Shown here: positions 45,214 through 54,270 of the stretch, piece after piece
Layout: every line of letters starts with the position of its first letter
Position numbering within the stretch: position 1 is the first letter of the stretch
DNA from: Paraburkholderia aromaticivorans
GTDB lineage: Bacteria > Pseudomonadota > Gammaproteobacteria > Burkholderiales > Burkholderiaceae
DNA: 64,000 bases
Assembly: GCF_002278075.1 (NCBI RefSeq)
Contig: NZ_CP022991.1
Coordinates: 186,001-250,000 of the forward strand
Direction of reading: 5' to 3'
The notes under the pieces: model-generated
What the model was told of the DNA's origin: nothing
The model's input: only the letters and a program-made list of their open reading frames with translations
Databases searched by the model: none
Translations under genes and position numbers: made by a program

Positions 45214-45596
45214 GATATAGACTCCTAAATAAACATTATTCGATCAGACGAACCAGTCGCCCGCGGAAACGTCATACAACGGTGCTGAACCGGCATTCCT
45301 TGGACTGCCGTAAGTCTGCTCCGCCCGGCGTTTCAGAACAGCGACCCGATAATTACAAATTTGACATGTTCAAAGGCCAACTGAATTTCGAAACGCATGA
45401 CTAACCGGGCAAAGGTCACGTTTCGCCGCTGAACGAAGAGCGATCTGCTCTGCGCTCGTCCTGTGACGACTAACCGCTCGGCCTCTGTCTACATGGAGGC
45501 AAACACCCCATTGCAGCGTTTATTCCAGAATTTTTTCAGTCGACCAAAGCGTGGCGTTCACACGCCAGCAACTCATTTCAGCGTGGGCACCGGTGC
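45214..45596. other. Gene-free spacer between DUF4148 and NmrA-like genes
   Basis: About 380 bases. It holds the DUF4148 promoter at its left end, but no credible gene or strong hairpin is seen. Confidence 0.45.
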
Positions 45597-46481
45597 TTAC
45601 CGCTGGAAGACCGCGATGTTTTCACGCAGCCAGTCAGACAATGAACGCGGACGCTTACCGGTCAATCTTTCAAAAGTCGACGTGGTTTCTGCGAGCGCAG
45701 ATTCACGAACCAGCCTGTCCAAACCAAGAAGCAAGTCGGCGACCAACGGCGGCAGACCATCCGCGAGCAAGGCCGCGCGATGTTCTGTGGGTGATCGATC
45801 GTTATAGACAACCGGGCGTCCGAGCAGGTGCGACAACTCCTGTGCAACCTCCGGCATCGTCCAGTTCCGCGGTCCGCTCAGGTGATACGCACGCTGGGAT
45901 TGGTCAGCCATGTTTTCGAGCAAGGCGACGCGCGCCGCTTCGGCAACATCTCGCGTATCGATAAAGTTGACGCTTCCTGCGCCTGCTGCGCCGGCCCAAT
46001 TGCCCGCAGCGACGTGGGCACCCGCGCGCTTGAGCACGTCGGCGAAAGTCGTTGGTCTAAGTGCAGTTGACGCCACCGGCTGGCGAGCCAGATGTGCTTC
46101 AATCTGCATGTGCCAGGCGAATGGATTCAGCCGCGTTGCCGGTCCCATGACCGAGAGTTTGACAATGTGGCGAACACCCGCGGCGACGGCGGCATCAATC
46201 AGCGAGATTTCGTTTTCCACCTGCCGGGCCGATGTGCCGTGCGCTACAAAGAGCTTATCGACCCCACGAAGCGCCTCCTCAAGCGTGGCCGGTCGCTCGA
46301 AGTCCACCGTGGTGACAGCGACCTTCGATGCAAACTGTGCCGTAGCATTCTGACGCGTAAGCGCGATGACATCGACAGGATCGGTGCCCAACCGATCGAT
46401 TAACGTAGCGCCGACACGGCCGGTAGCCCCTGCGACGGCGATGCGCAAATTGCGCGATCCCTGAACGGTTTGGTTGAGCAT
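45597..46481 (-). CDS. NAD(P)-binding NmrA-like atypical SDR
   Basis: A 294-residue protein starting MLNQTVQGSRNLRIAVAGATG at 46481 after AAGGAG. The Rossmann site VAGATGRVGATLIDRLG is of the atypical SDR type. ISLIDAAVAAGVRHIVKLSVMG and HMQIEAHL are typical of NmrA/azoreductase-like quinone oxidoreductases. It is divergent from a TetR gene with two palindromic operators in the 80-base gap, so the TetR product probably represses it in response to a quinone, dye or electrophile. Confidence 0.87.
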   Translation of the reverse strand: MLNQTVQGSRNLRIAVAGATGRVGATLIDRLGTDPVDVIALTRQNATAQFASKVAVTTVDFERPATLEEALRGVDKLFVAHGTSARQVENEISLIDAAVAAGVRHIVKLSVMGPATRLNPFAWHMQIEAHLARQPVASTALRPTTFADVLKRAGAHVAAGNWAGAAGAGSVNFIDTRDVAEAARVALLENMADQSQRAYHLSGPRNWTMPEVAQELSHLLGRPVVYNDRSPTEHRAALLADGLPPLVADLLLGLDRLVRESALAETTSTFERLTGKRPRSLSDWLRENIAVFQR

Positions 46482-46501
46482 GAAGACTCCTTGATGTACG
46501 A

Positions 46502-46540
46502 TGGAACGATCAGTCCAACAATGTTGGAACAGTCGTTCCA
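46502..46540. promoter_or_regulatory. Two TetR operator candidates in the divergent promoter
   Basis: TGGAAC-AGTC-GTTCCA at 46525-46540 is a perfect palindrome; TGGAAC-GATC-AGTCCA at 46502-46517 is a near copy, 23 bases away. They occupy the gap between the NmrA-like (start 46481) and TetR (start 46561) genes. Confidence 0.65.
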
Positions 46541-46560
46541 GATTGTCAACAGGAGAATTC

Positions 46561-47205
46561 ATGAGTGGAAAGCCTCAATACGACGAGGCCGCCGTTATCG
46601 CTGCTGCAATCGACGTTTTCTGGCGGCACGGCTATGCGACCGCGTCCATCAATGACCTCACCGACGCGACCGGCTTATCCCGCTCCAGCCTCTACCAGCG
46701 GTTTGGCGACAAGGACGGCTTATTTCGCGATGCGCTGGCGGTCTACACGGAGCGTGTGCTCAAACGGATGAACTCAGCCCGTGCGGATTCAGCGCGGGGG
46801 AGCGTGGAAGCGATACTCCGTGATTTTTTGCCGAAGCCCACAACGCCGCAGCGGCCGGCCGGTTGCCTGTTATCGCGAAGCAGTGCCGAGATGGTAGACC
46901 TCGCAGCGGCGGGAAAAACGACTACGCTTGCCGGCATTGCACGGCAGCGCCAGATCTTCGCGGATCTGCTGCACGAAGGTGTCGCGAAGGGTGAACTTGC
47001 GCCGGAGATCAATGTGGACGCGCTCGCCTGGTACTATCTTGGCGTCTTGCAGGCCGTTGTGAACCTTCCGCAGGGCGGCGCAACAGGCGAAGCGCTTGGC
47101 GGCATGATCGACGTTGCGATGTCCGCCTGGCCTGCCGCGGGCCGCTCCGCTTCGTGCAGTCCCGGGGATACGGGAATGAAGAGAAGGTCGACTGTGCGGG
47201 GATAA
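46561..47205 (+). CDS. TetR family transcriptional regulator
   Basis: A 214-residue repressor, start ATG 46561 after AGGAGA. The N-terminal HTH reads AAIDVFWRHGYATASINDLTDATGLSRSSLYQRFGDKDGLFRDAL. The C-terminal ligand domain contains RPAGCLLSRSSAEM, in which a Cys at the TetR_C_6-like position is often redox- or electrophile-sensitive in related regulators. It is divergent from the NmrA-like gene. Confidence 0.9.
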   Translation: MSGKPQYDEAAVIAAAIDVFWRHGYATASINDLTDATGLSRSSLYQRFGDKDGLFRDALAVYTERVLKRMNSARADSARGSVEAILRDFLPKPTTPQRPAGCLLSRSSAEMVDLAAAGKTTTLAGIARQRQIFADLLHEGVAKGELAPEINVDALAWYYLGVLQAVVNLPQGGATGEALGGMIDVAMSAWPAAGRSASCSPGDTGMKRRSTVRG

Positions 47206-47349
47206 CCCGTCATTCAGCTGGCCGCGGTGTGTGTTCCGACGCGCCCGGCTCGCGGGCCGCCACGCTCATGCGTTGCCCGTCCTTGACTCGCTGCGCGGCC
47301 GGCGTCTTGAACTCCGCTGCATAGTTTCGCCCTGGCTCGCCGCTCGACA

Positions 47350-48255
47350 CTATGACTGCCTCAAATCGTGAATGATCCAATCGAGACATGACTGCGCAAG
47401 CTCGTCGAGACTTCGTCCGGCGAGCGTCAGCACCTGAAGACGGCGCTGCGTGAGTAGCGGATTGTCGAATGGAATGGCCTTCATTCGATCCACGGCGAGT
47501 CGCTTCGCGACGGAAACGTAACCCGACGGCATGATCGCCTCCGGCACCGCCAATGCGAAGCGGTAGAGCGCGGCGACATACCGGCTCGTCATCAGCGGCG
47601 TGATCTCGACGTTCTCGACGTTGCAGGCGATGTCGAAAAGCTGTCGATTCGTCGTGCCTTTGTCCTGAAGCAGTACCGGATATGAACTGAGGTCCTTCAG
47701 CGCGATCTTCGTCTTGCCCGCGAGCGGATGCGTCTCGTGCATCAACGCCATGACCGGCGCGCGCTGCGTGAACTGCACGACGACACCCGGTTCGGGCTTG
47801 AAGCTGAATGCGAGCGCGATCGACGCCTCGCCGGACAGAATCATCTGGCTTGCGCGCTCCGACGGCACGACTTCGAGCTGAATGGCGACATCGGGATGGT
47901 TTTGGCAAAACGCCCCCAGTGATACCGGCAGGAAGTCGAACGCAAAGCCTTCCGTGCAGGCAATCGTGAGGGTCCGCGCGCGCCGCCTCTCCTCGCCCTG
48001 AATTTCGTCGAATACGGCCTGCGCGTCGGAAACGGTGCGCTGCGCGTGACGCAACAGCAGGCGTCCCGCATGCGAGAGCACCATGCCGCGCGCATGCCGC
48101 TCGAACAGAGGCACGCCGATATCGCCCTCCAGCTTGGCGATATGCCGGCTCAGCGCCGACACGGTCAGGCCGAGCTTCTCGGTGGCGGAGGTAAGCGAGC
48201 CAGCCTGGGCCACGACCGAAAAATAGTAAAGCGATGGCTCCATCAACTTGCGCAT
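47350..48255 (-). CDS. LysR family transcriptional regulator
   Basis: A 301-residue LTTR starting MRKLMEPSLYYFSVVAQAGSLTSATEKLGLTVSALSRHIAKLEGDIGVPLFERHARG. The winged helix is complete, and the effector domain follows (TLTIACTEGFAFDFLPVSLGAFCQNHPDVAIQLEVV). It is divergent from the M20 hydrolase and so is the likely regulator of the 48387-55506 operon. Confidence 0.9.
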   Translation of the reverse strand: MRKLMEPSLYYFSVVAQAGSLTSATEKLGLTVSALSRHIAKLEGDIGVPLFERHARGMVLSHAGRLLLRHAQRTVSDAQAVFDEIQGEERRRARTLTIACTEGFAFDFLPVSLGAFCQNHPDVAIQLEVVPSERASQMILSGEASIALAFSFKPEPGVVVQFTQRAPVMALMHETHPLAGKTKIALKDLSSYPVLLQDKGTTNRQLFDIACNVENVEITPLMTSRYVAALYRFALAVPEAIMPSGYVSVAKRLAVDRMKAIPFDNPLLTQRRLQVLTLAGRSLDELAQSCLDWIIHDLRQS

Positions 48256-48297
48256 GGCGATGCTCGGAACGCAGGGAACCGATGAGGTTTGATGTAC

Positions 48298-48324
48298 TCG
48301 CAAATGTACCTTGTTTGATTGCGA
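48298..48324. promoter_or_regulatory. Inverted repeat in the LysR/M20 divergent promoter
   Basis: TCGCAA (48298-48303) and TTGCGA (48319-48324) are complementary arms 15 bases apart in the 131-base gap between the divergent LysR and hydrolase genes. The position fits an LTTR site, but the arms are short. Confidence 0.35.
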
Positions 48325-48386
48325 ATACAAAAACACTTCGACGCGGCTAATCTGCACCCAGCCGATCAAAAAGACACGTTACCGAT

Positions 48387-49775
48387 ATGTCCCGACAAAG
48401 CGCCATCACCCAAGTCCGCTCGCACTTCGACAGCGGTGCCTTCCTCGACACTCTCAGCCGCCGCGTCGCGCTCGCAACGGAAAGTCAGCGTGCCGACGCC
48501 GCGCCGCTCCTGCGCCGCTATCTTTCCGAAGAGATCCAAAGCCAACTCGGTTCGCTCGCCTTCATCTGCGAAATAGTGGAAAACCCGGTGTCCGGCATGC
48601 CGCCATTTCTCGTTGGAGAGCGCATCGAGTCGCCCGAGTTGCCGACCGTGCTCCTGTATGGGCACGGTGACGTCGTCGGCGGGGACGCGGCCAACTGGAG
48701 CCCTGGCCGCTCGCCCTGGCAAGTGAAAGTCGAGGGCGACCGGTGGTACGGACGCGGCATCGCCGACAACAAGGCGCAGCACTCGATCAACCTCGCCGCC
48801 CTTGCGGCTGTTTTCGCGGAACGCGGCGAACTGGGCTTCAACGCGAAGATCATCTTCGAGATGGGCGAGGAAGTGGGCTCGCCGGGACTCGACGCCATTT
48901 GCGCGACCTTGCGCCAGCGACTGCGCGCCGATGTGCTGATCGCCTCCGACGGCCCGCGCCAGCGCGCATCGTCGCCGACGGTGTTCCTTGGCTCGCGTGG
49001 GGCGCTGCATTTCCGGCTGGCGCTAACCAATGCATTCGGCGCGCGTCACTCCGGCAACTGGGGCGGCGTGCTCGCCAATCCGGCAACCGTGCTCGCGAAT
49101 GCGCTCGCGAGTCTCGTCGACGGTCGCGGCCGCATACGAATCAACGGCCTGTTGCCGCCCGCTATTGCGCCGCAGATACGCGCGCGCGTCGCGCATCTGG
49201 AAATCGGCAACGACGAGGGCGATCCGCCTCTGTCGCCGAATTGGGGCGAACCCGGTTTGACTCCCGCGGAGCGCGTCTTCGCGTGGAACACGCTCGAAGT
49301 GCTTGCGATGCAATCAGGTAACGTCGCCAACCCGGTCAGCGCGATTCCGCGGTCGGCCGAAGCGGTGTGTCAGTTGCGCTTCGTCGTCGGCACCGACTGG
49401 AAACGCGCCAAGGAACTGATCGAAGCACATCTCGTGCGGGAAGGCTTCGATGGCGTCGAAGTCACCATCGAGGCATCGGGCGCAGCAACGCGCCTCGATC
49501 CGGACAACCCGTGGGTCGCCTTCGCCGAACGGTCGATAGAAACCTCGACCGGCAAACGGGTCACGCTGCTGCCGAATCTCGGCGGCACGATCCCCAATGA
49601 ATCGTTCGCCGACACGCTCGGGCTGCCGACCATCTGGATTCCCCATTCGTATCCCGGCTGCCGTCAGCACGCTCCAGACGAGCACGTGCTCGCGCCCGTC
49701 ATGCGCGAAGCGCTGGAACTGATGACCGGCGTCTTCTGGGATCTCGGCGAGCCCGGCGTGCCGCGCAGCCGTTGA
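48387..49775 (+). CDS. M20 family metallo-hydrolase
   Basis: A 462-residue dinuclear zinc amidase or peptidase. It shows VLLYGHGDVVGG (first metal His-Asp), WYGRGIADNKAQHS (bridging Asp), the catalytic Glu-Glu in FEMGEEVGSPGLD, a dimerisation domain around FGARHSGNWGG, and the final metal His in WIPHSYPGCRQHAPDEH. M20 enzymes hydrolyse peptides, N-acyl or N-carbamoyl amino acids. As first gene of the operon it probably releases an amino-acid-like substrate for the PLP enzyme encoded further on. Confidence 0.9.
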   Translation: MSRQSAITQVRSHFDSGAFLDTLSRRVALATESQRADAAPLLRRYLSEEIQSQLGSLAFICEIVENPVSGMPPFLVGERIESPELPTVLLYGHGDVVGGDAANWSPGRSPWQVKVEGDRWYGRGIADNKAQHSINLAALAAVFAERGELGFNAKIIFEMGEEVGSPGLDAICATLRQRLRADVLIASDGPRQRASSPTVFLGSRGALHFRLALTNAFGARHSGNWGGVLANPATVLANALASLVDGRGRIRINGLLPPAIAPQIRARVAHLEIGNDEGDPPLSPNWGEPGLTPAERVFAWNTLEVLAMQSGNVANPVSAIPRSAEAVCQLRFVVGTDWKRAKELIEAHLVREGFDGVEVTIEASGAATRLDPDNPWVAFAERSIETSTGKRVTLLPNLGGTIPNESFADTLGLPTIWIPHSYPGCRQHAPDEHVLAPVMREALELMTGVFWDLGEPGVPRSR

Positions 49776-49821
49776 CCGTTTTCCTCATCCCGACCTTCAC
49801 CCCTCACCCGGAACCCACACC

Positions 49822-51126
49822 ATGGATTCGACTGTCATTGACGATGACGTGCGCCACCCGGACCCGAAGCCCATGCGGCGCCTGATCGTCGCGACGAGCA
49901 TCGGCAACGCGCTCGAATGGTTCGATTTCGCCGCGTACGGATTCTTCGCCGTCACCTTATCGAAGCTGTTCTTTCCCGCTCACGACGAAACGGTCTCCCT
50001 GCTCATGACGTTCGGCACCTTCGGGCTGTCATACGTGTTCCGGCCGCTCGGCGCCCTCCTGCTCGGACGTTACGCGGACCGGCGTGGACGCAAGGCCGCG
50101 CTCCTCGCCGCCCTCGCGCTGACCACCGTTGGTACCTTCATTTGCGCGGTCATTCCGACTTATGCGCAGATAGGGCTCGCCGCGCCCATCGGCCTGATGG
50201 CGGCGCGCATTCTCATCTCCTTCTCGACTGGCGGCGAGTTTGGCAGCGGTACCGCGCTGATGATCGAGCAGAAGAGCAAGCGCAAGGCGTATCTCGCGAG
50301 CTGGCAATTCTCGAGTCAGGGCATGAGCACGGTGCTTGCATCGTGCGCGGGTCTCGCCCTCAGCACGCAATTGTCGCCGGAGCAGATCGAGACCTGGGGA
50401 TGGCGCGCGCCGTTCATCTTCGGGCTGCTGGTCGCGCCGGTAGGACTGTACATCCGCAAGCATATCGACGATACGCTGCCTGGCGCGGCACACGGTTCGG
50501 CTCATGCCGCGGCACGCAACCAACCCGTGCGCGAGTTGCTCGCGCAGTGCAAGGGCCGCATTCTACTGGCCGCGGGCATCATGGCCGTGTCGACCGCCGC
50601 CAGTTATCTCATGATCCTTTACATGCCGACGTACGCGGTCAAGCAACTGCACCTGCCGGCCTCGACGGGCTTCGCCGCGACGGTCGTCACCGGCGCCATC
50701 CTGATGCTGTTCACGCCGATCATGGGCCACCTTGCCGATCGCTACGGGCGCAGCCGCATGATGTTGGTCTCGGCCGTCGCCACGCTGGTGACGATCTACC
50801 CATGCTTCGCCTGGCTGCTGTCGAGCCCGTCGTTCTCCGTGCTGATGACGATCATGGTTCTTGCGGGTGCGTTGAAAGCGATCTACTTCGGCCCGCTCGC
50901 GGCAGTGTTGTCCTCGCTCTTTCCGACCCACATGCGAAGTACCGGCCTTGGATTCAGCTACAACATCGGCGTAATGGTGTTCGGCGGCTTCACACCGTGG
51001 CTCGTCACCGCGATGATCGGCGCAACGCACAACCCGCTGTCGCCTGCGTTCTACCTGATGGCATGCGCAGTGTTGAGCCTCGCCTGCATCGCGGTTTATC
51101 ACTACAAGCTCACCAAGCATATCTGA
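49822..51126 (+). CDS. MFS transporter, metabolite:H+ symporter (MHS) family
   Basis: A 434-residue, 12-helix transporter of the proline/shikimate/alpha-ketoglutarate permease type. It has the family start ATSIGNALEWFDFAAYGFFAVTLSKLFFP, GRYADRRGRKAALLAALALTTVGTF between helices 2 and 3, and ISFSTGGEFGSGTALMIEQ. Encoded between the M20 hydrolase and the PLP enzyme, it probably imports the operon's substrate. Confidence 0.92.
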   Translation: MDSTVIDDDVRHPDPKPMRRLIVATSIGNALEWFDFAAYGFFAVTLSKLFFPAHDETVSLLMTFGTFGLSYVFRPLGALLLGRYADRRGRKAALLAALALTTVGTFICAVIPTYAQIGLAAPIGLMAARILISFSTGGEFGSGTALMIEQKSKRKAYLASWQFSSQGMSTVLASCAGLALSTQLSPEQIETWGWRAPFIFGLLVAPVGLYIRKHIDDTLPGAAHGSAHAAARNQPVRELLAQCKGRILLAAGIMAVSTAASYLMILYMPTYAVKQLHLPASTGFAATVVTGAILMLFTPIMGHLADRYGRSRMMLVSAVATLVTIYPCFAWLLSSPSFSVLMTIMVLAGALKAIYFGPLAAVLSSLFPTHMRSTGLGFSYNIGVMVFGGFTPWLVTAMIGATHNPLSPAFYLMACAVLSLACIAVYHYKLTKHI

Positions 51127-51129
51127 AAC

Positions 51130-52275
51130 ATGAACGACCCTCTGAATGACCTCACGTCCGATTTCAGCGGCTGGCTGATGTACCACTCGGTTGGCGTATA
51201 TCCCGGCCACCGCGAAGCGATGAAGGAGGCGCTCGCGGACTTCGCCACGACCTGGTGCGCGCCCGACGACACCCGCTGGGACGCCGCCCTCGCGGCACGC
51301 GCGAAACTGTTGTCGGATTGGGCCGCGCTGATCGGCGCACAGGACGCGAACGTGTTCGGCGCACAGAACGTGACCGATGCCTTCGCGCGCTATCTCGACG
51401 GCCTCGCGAACGACGTTCTGTGCAAGCGCACCGTGCTGGTCGCGGCGGACTGCTTCCCGAGCCTGCATTACCTGCTCTCGGGCCTGGCCGAGCGGCGCGG
51501 CTTCACGCTTCGCACCGTGCCGGTGCGCGAAGGCGAAGACTACGTGCGCGACGAGGACTTTATCGAAGCCTGGAGCGGCGATGTCGCGCTCGCACTGGTC
51601 ACGTGGGTGTCCTCGCTGACATCGAAGCGCGTGAACCTTGCCGCGATGTCCGGGCAGGCACGCCGTCGCGGTAGTCTCGTGGCGCTCGATGTGACGCAAG
51701 GCATCGGCATTCTGCCATTCGATCTCAGGGACACGCCTTTCGACTTCGTGTGCGGGTCGACGCTGAAGTGGCTGTGCGGCGCGCCGGGGACCGGCTTGGG
51801 CTATATCGCGACGGACGCGCTGCAACGAGGCGCGAAGCCGGCGGTGCGCGGATGGTTCAGCCAGGAAGATCCGTTCAACTGGAACATCGACGCCTTCACG
51901 TATGCCTCGGATGCGCGCCGCTTCGATACCGGCACGCCCTCGGTGCTGCCGTTCGTCGCATCGCAGCCGGGCATGACGTGGATGCGCGCACAGCCCCAGG
52001 GCAGCGTGCGTGCGCACAACCTTGCACTGTGTCACTCGCTGATCGCGCTTATCGACGAAAAGGGTTATCGCCTGCTGTCGCCACGTGCCGACGACGAACG
52101 CGGCGCGAGCATCATGGCCGAGGTGCCCGCGCATCTCGATGCGGCGAACATCGTCGTGAAACTGAAGGGTGCGGGCCTGTTCGTCGATTCGCGCGGCCGC
52201 ACGCTGCGCTTCTCGCCGGGCATCTGCTCGACGCAAGCGGGCCTCGCGAGACTGGCGCAATGTCTGCCACGCTGA
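51130..52275 (+). CDS. Kynureninase-like PLP-dependent enzyme (aminotransferase class V)
   Basis: A 381-residue fold-type I enzyme. The PLP Lys213 lies in VCGSTLKWLCGAPGTG, and the PLP-ring Asp in VALDVTQGIGILPFD. The N-terminus MYHSVGVYPGHREAMKEALADFATTW and NVTDAFARYL resemble kynureninase. Kynureninases split beta-aryl-ketoamino acids to alanine plus an aromatic acid; other class V enzymes transaminate or desulfurate. The start is 3 bases after the MFS stop. Confidence 0.85.
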   Translation: MNDPLNDLTSDFSGWLMYHSVGVYPGHREAMKEALADFATTWCAPDDTRWDAALAARAKLLSDWAALIGAQDANVFGAQNVTDAFARYLDGLANDVLCKRTVLVAADCFPSLHYLLSGLAERRGFTLRTVPVREGEDYVRDEDFIEAWSGDVALALVTWVSSLTSKRVNLAAMSGQARRRGSLVALDVTQGIGILPFDLRDTPFDFVCGSTLKWLCGAPGTGLGYIATDALQRGAKPAVRGWFSQEDPFNWNIDAFTYASDARRFDTGTPSVLPFVASQPGMTWMRAQPQGSVRAHNLALCHSLIALIDEKGYRLLSPRADDERGASIMAEVPAHLDAANIVVKLKGAGLFVDSRGRTLRFSPGICSTQAGLARLAQCLPR

Positions 52276-52392
52276 TCACGGCGCGCATCTTCTCGCGCGC
52301 GCCGCGGCGCATGGGTATCGCCTGCGTGCTGACGGGGCCGCCGGGTTGCGCGAACCGCTAGCCACCCCGCCACCCTTTCATCACCGATACGA

Positions 52393-53523
52393 ATGTCCAT
52401 GACCTCATTCTCTACCACTCGCGCTTCCACCGACGCCATCATCGAGGGCGTGCGCGGCATCGTCATGCCGATGCATTGCACCGATCTTCCCGCTACGATG
52501 CAGTTCTTTATCGCGCGCCTGGGATTCAGGCTCGACGCGATCTTTCCAGCCGACGCCCCTCGCACCGCGATCCTCTCGCGCGACGGCTTCACATTGCGAC
52601 TCGGACTCGACGTGGCCAATGGCATCGATACGCTCCAGGTGCTCTGCGACGATCCCGCGCAAACCCCTGGCGAAACACGCGAGATCATTGCCCCGAACGG
52701 CGTGAGAGTGCGTCTCGTGCACGCCAGCCCGCCGATGGTGCTGCCGCCGACGCGTCAACAACTGGTGCTGTCGCGCATGGACGGCGACGCGCACTGGAGC
52801 GTCGGCCGCGCGGGCATGCGCTACCGCGATCTGCTTCCCGAACGGCATGGCGGTGCGTTTATCGCATCGCACATCCGCATTCTCCAGGGCGGCCCGGTGC
52901 CCGACTATGTGCACTTCCACAAGATCCGCTTCCAGACCATTTTCTGCCGCAAGGGCTGGGTGCGCCTCGCCTACGAAGGACAGGGCGAGCCTTTTCTGCT
53001 CGAAGCGGGTGACTGCGTGCTGCAGCCGCCGGAGATCCGTCATCGCGTACTGGAAAGCTCGGCGGGCGCGGAAGTCATCGAGCTCGGCAGTCCCGCCGAG
53101 CACATCACGATGGCCGATCATGCGATGACGCTGCCCTCGACGGTCTACGGCCCCGAGCACGATTTCAACGGTCAACGCTTCGTGCGTCATGTCGCGAAGC
53201 AGGCCACGTGGGCGCCGTGGAAATCCCCCGGCTTCATGGTAACGGACACGGGCATCGGCGCGGCGACAAAGGGACTCGCGGGCGTGCGCGTGGTTCGCCC
53301 GCAAGGCGAAGGACAGGAAGCATCGCGCATGCACGCCACCGAGTTCTGCTTCTTCTTCGTGCTCGCGGGTAGTCTCGAAGTGGCTCAGGGCAACCAGGCA
53401 TGGCATCTGCGCGCCGACGACAGCATCGCGATCCCGGGCATGTTGCCTTATGCGTTCCGCCATTGCAGCGCGGATCTCGAGTTGCTTGAAGTGACGCTGC
53501 CGGCCGATTTCTCACTCAATTGA
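52393..53523 (+). CDS. VOC-like domain fused to a double cupin
   Basis: A 376-residue protein. Residues about 20-120 look like a glyoxalase/VOC module (GIVMPMHCTDLPATMQFFIARLGFRLDAIF...LRLGLD). The rest is two cupin barrels: cupin 1 around VHFHKIRFQTIFCRKGWVRLAYEG...LEAGDCVLQPPEIRH (two His and a distal His) and cupin 2 around RMHATEFCFFFVLAGSLEVAQG...LRADDSIAIPGMLPYAFRH. Cupin 1 keeps a likely metal site; cupin 2 has only a partial one. Bicupins include ring-cleaving dioxygenases and sugar isomerases. Exact reaction unknown; an aromatic-ring or enol oxygenase would fit the operon. Confidence 0.78.
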   Translation: MSMTSFSTTRASTDAIIEGVRGIVMPMHCTDLPATMQFFIARLGFRLDAIFPADAPRTAILSRDGFTLRLGLDVANGIDTLQVLCDDPAQTPGETREIIAPNGVRVRLVHASPPMVLPPTRQQLVLSRMDGDAHWSVGRAGMRYRDLLPERHGGAFIASHIRILQGGPVPDYVHFHKIRFQTIFCRKGWVRLAYEGQGEPFLLEAGDCVLQPPEIRHRVLESSAGAEVIELGSPAEHITMADHAMTLPSTVYGPEHDFNGQRFVRHVAKQATWAPWKSPGFMVTDTGIGAATKGLAGVRVVRPQGEGQEASRMHATEFCFFFVLAGSLEVAQGNQAWHLRADDSIAIPGMLPYAFRHCSADLELLEVTLPADFSLN

Positions 53524-53542
53524 AGGTCTGGAGAGGCTGTTT

Positions 53543-54256
53543 ATGATCGATCGCCACACTATCGCCTTCGTTTCAGGCGCGAACCGCGGCCTCGGGGCGC
53601 AGTTCGTCGCGCGGCTGCTGGCGCGCGGCGCCGGCAAGGTCTACGCCGCATCGCGCGGAAGTCACGTCCAACACGCTGATGCGCGCGTGATTCCAGTTAC
53701 GCTCGACATCACCGATGAAGCGAGCGTGGCGAACGCCGCGCGTCTTGCCGACGACACCACGCTGCTCATCAACAATGCAGGCGTGAACCACCAGTCCGCA
53801 TTTTTGTCGCCGCTCGCCGTCGAGCATGCCCGCGCCGAAATCGACGTCAATTTCCTCGGCACGTTGCGCATGGCGCGCGCGTTCGCGCCGATTCTGATCG
53901 GCCAGCGCGGCACGATGATCAACGTGTTGTCGGTACTTGCTCGGGTCAGTCTGCCGGCGATGGGCTCGCTGTGCGCATCGAAAGCGGCCGCGCTACGTCT
54001 TACCGAATCACTGCGCGCGGAACTCGCACCGCGTGGCGTGAGCGTACTTGCCGCATTGCCCGGCGCCATCGACACCGACATGAGCCGCGACTTCGACGGC
54101 CCGAAGCTCGATCCCGCCTTTACCGCCGATGCGGTGCTCGACGCCTTGCTGGGCCACACGGGCGAGGTCTATATCGGCGCGATGGCGCAAAGCCTGGCGC
54201 AAGATCTGATGGTCGACCGCGCCGCGACGCAGGCGCGAATTCTCTCCTTAGCTTGA
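53543..54256 (+). CDS. SDR family protein with catalytic Tyr replaced by Leu
   Basis: A 237-residue Rossmann protein. The NAD(P) site FVSGANRGLGAQFVARLL, DITDEASV and LLINNAGVNHQSAF are normal, as is the active-site Ser region (MINVLSVLARVSLP). The YxxxK motif reads LCASK: Leu143 replaces the catalytic Tyr, while Lys147 is kept (CTG at 53969-53971). Family length and the AALPGAIDTDMSRDFDGPK segment match classical SDRs. It may use another proton donor or have a non-redox role. Tightly spaced in the operon. Confidence 0.85.
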   Translation: MIDRHTIAFVSGANRGLGAQFVARLLARGAGKVYAASRGSHVQHADARVIPVTLDITDEASVANAARLADDTTLLINNAGVNHQSAFLSPLAVEHARAEIDVNFLGTLRMARAFAPILIGQRGTMINVLSVLARVSLPAMGSLCASKAAALRLTESLRAELAPRGVSVLAALPGAIDTDMSRDFDGPKLDPAFTADAVLDALLGHTGEVYIGAMAQSLAQDLMVDRAATQARILSLA

Positions 54257-54270
54257 AGGGCGGCAGCGAC

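Noticed and set aside
50563..52260. A 565-codon open frame on the minus strand opposite the MFS and kynureninase-like genes
   Set aside because: Arg/His-rich, low-complexity composition typical of the antisense of GC-rich genes; the plus-strand genes have clear family motifs and tight spacing.
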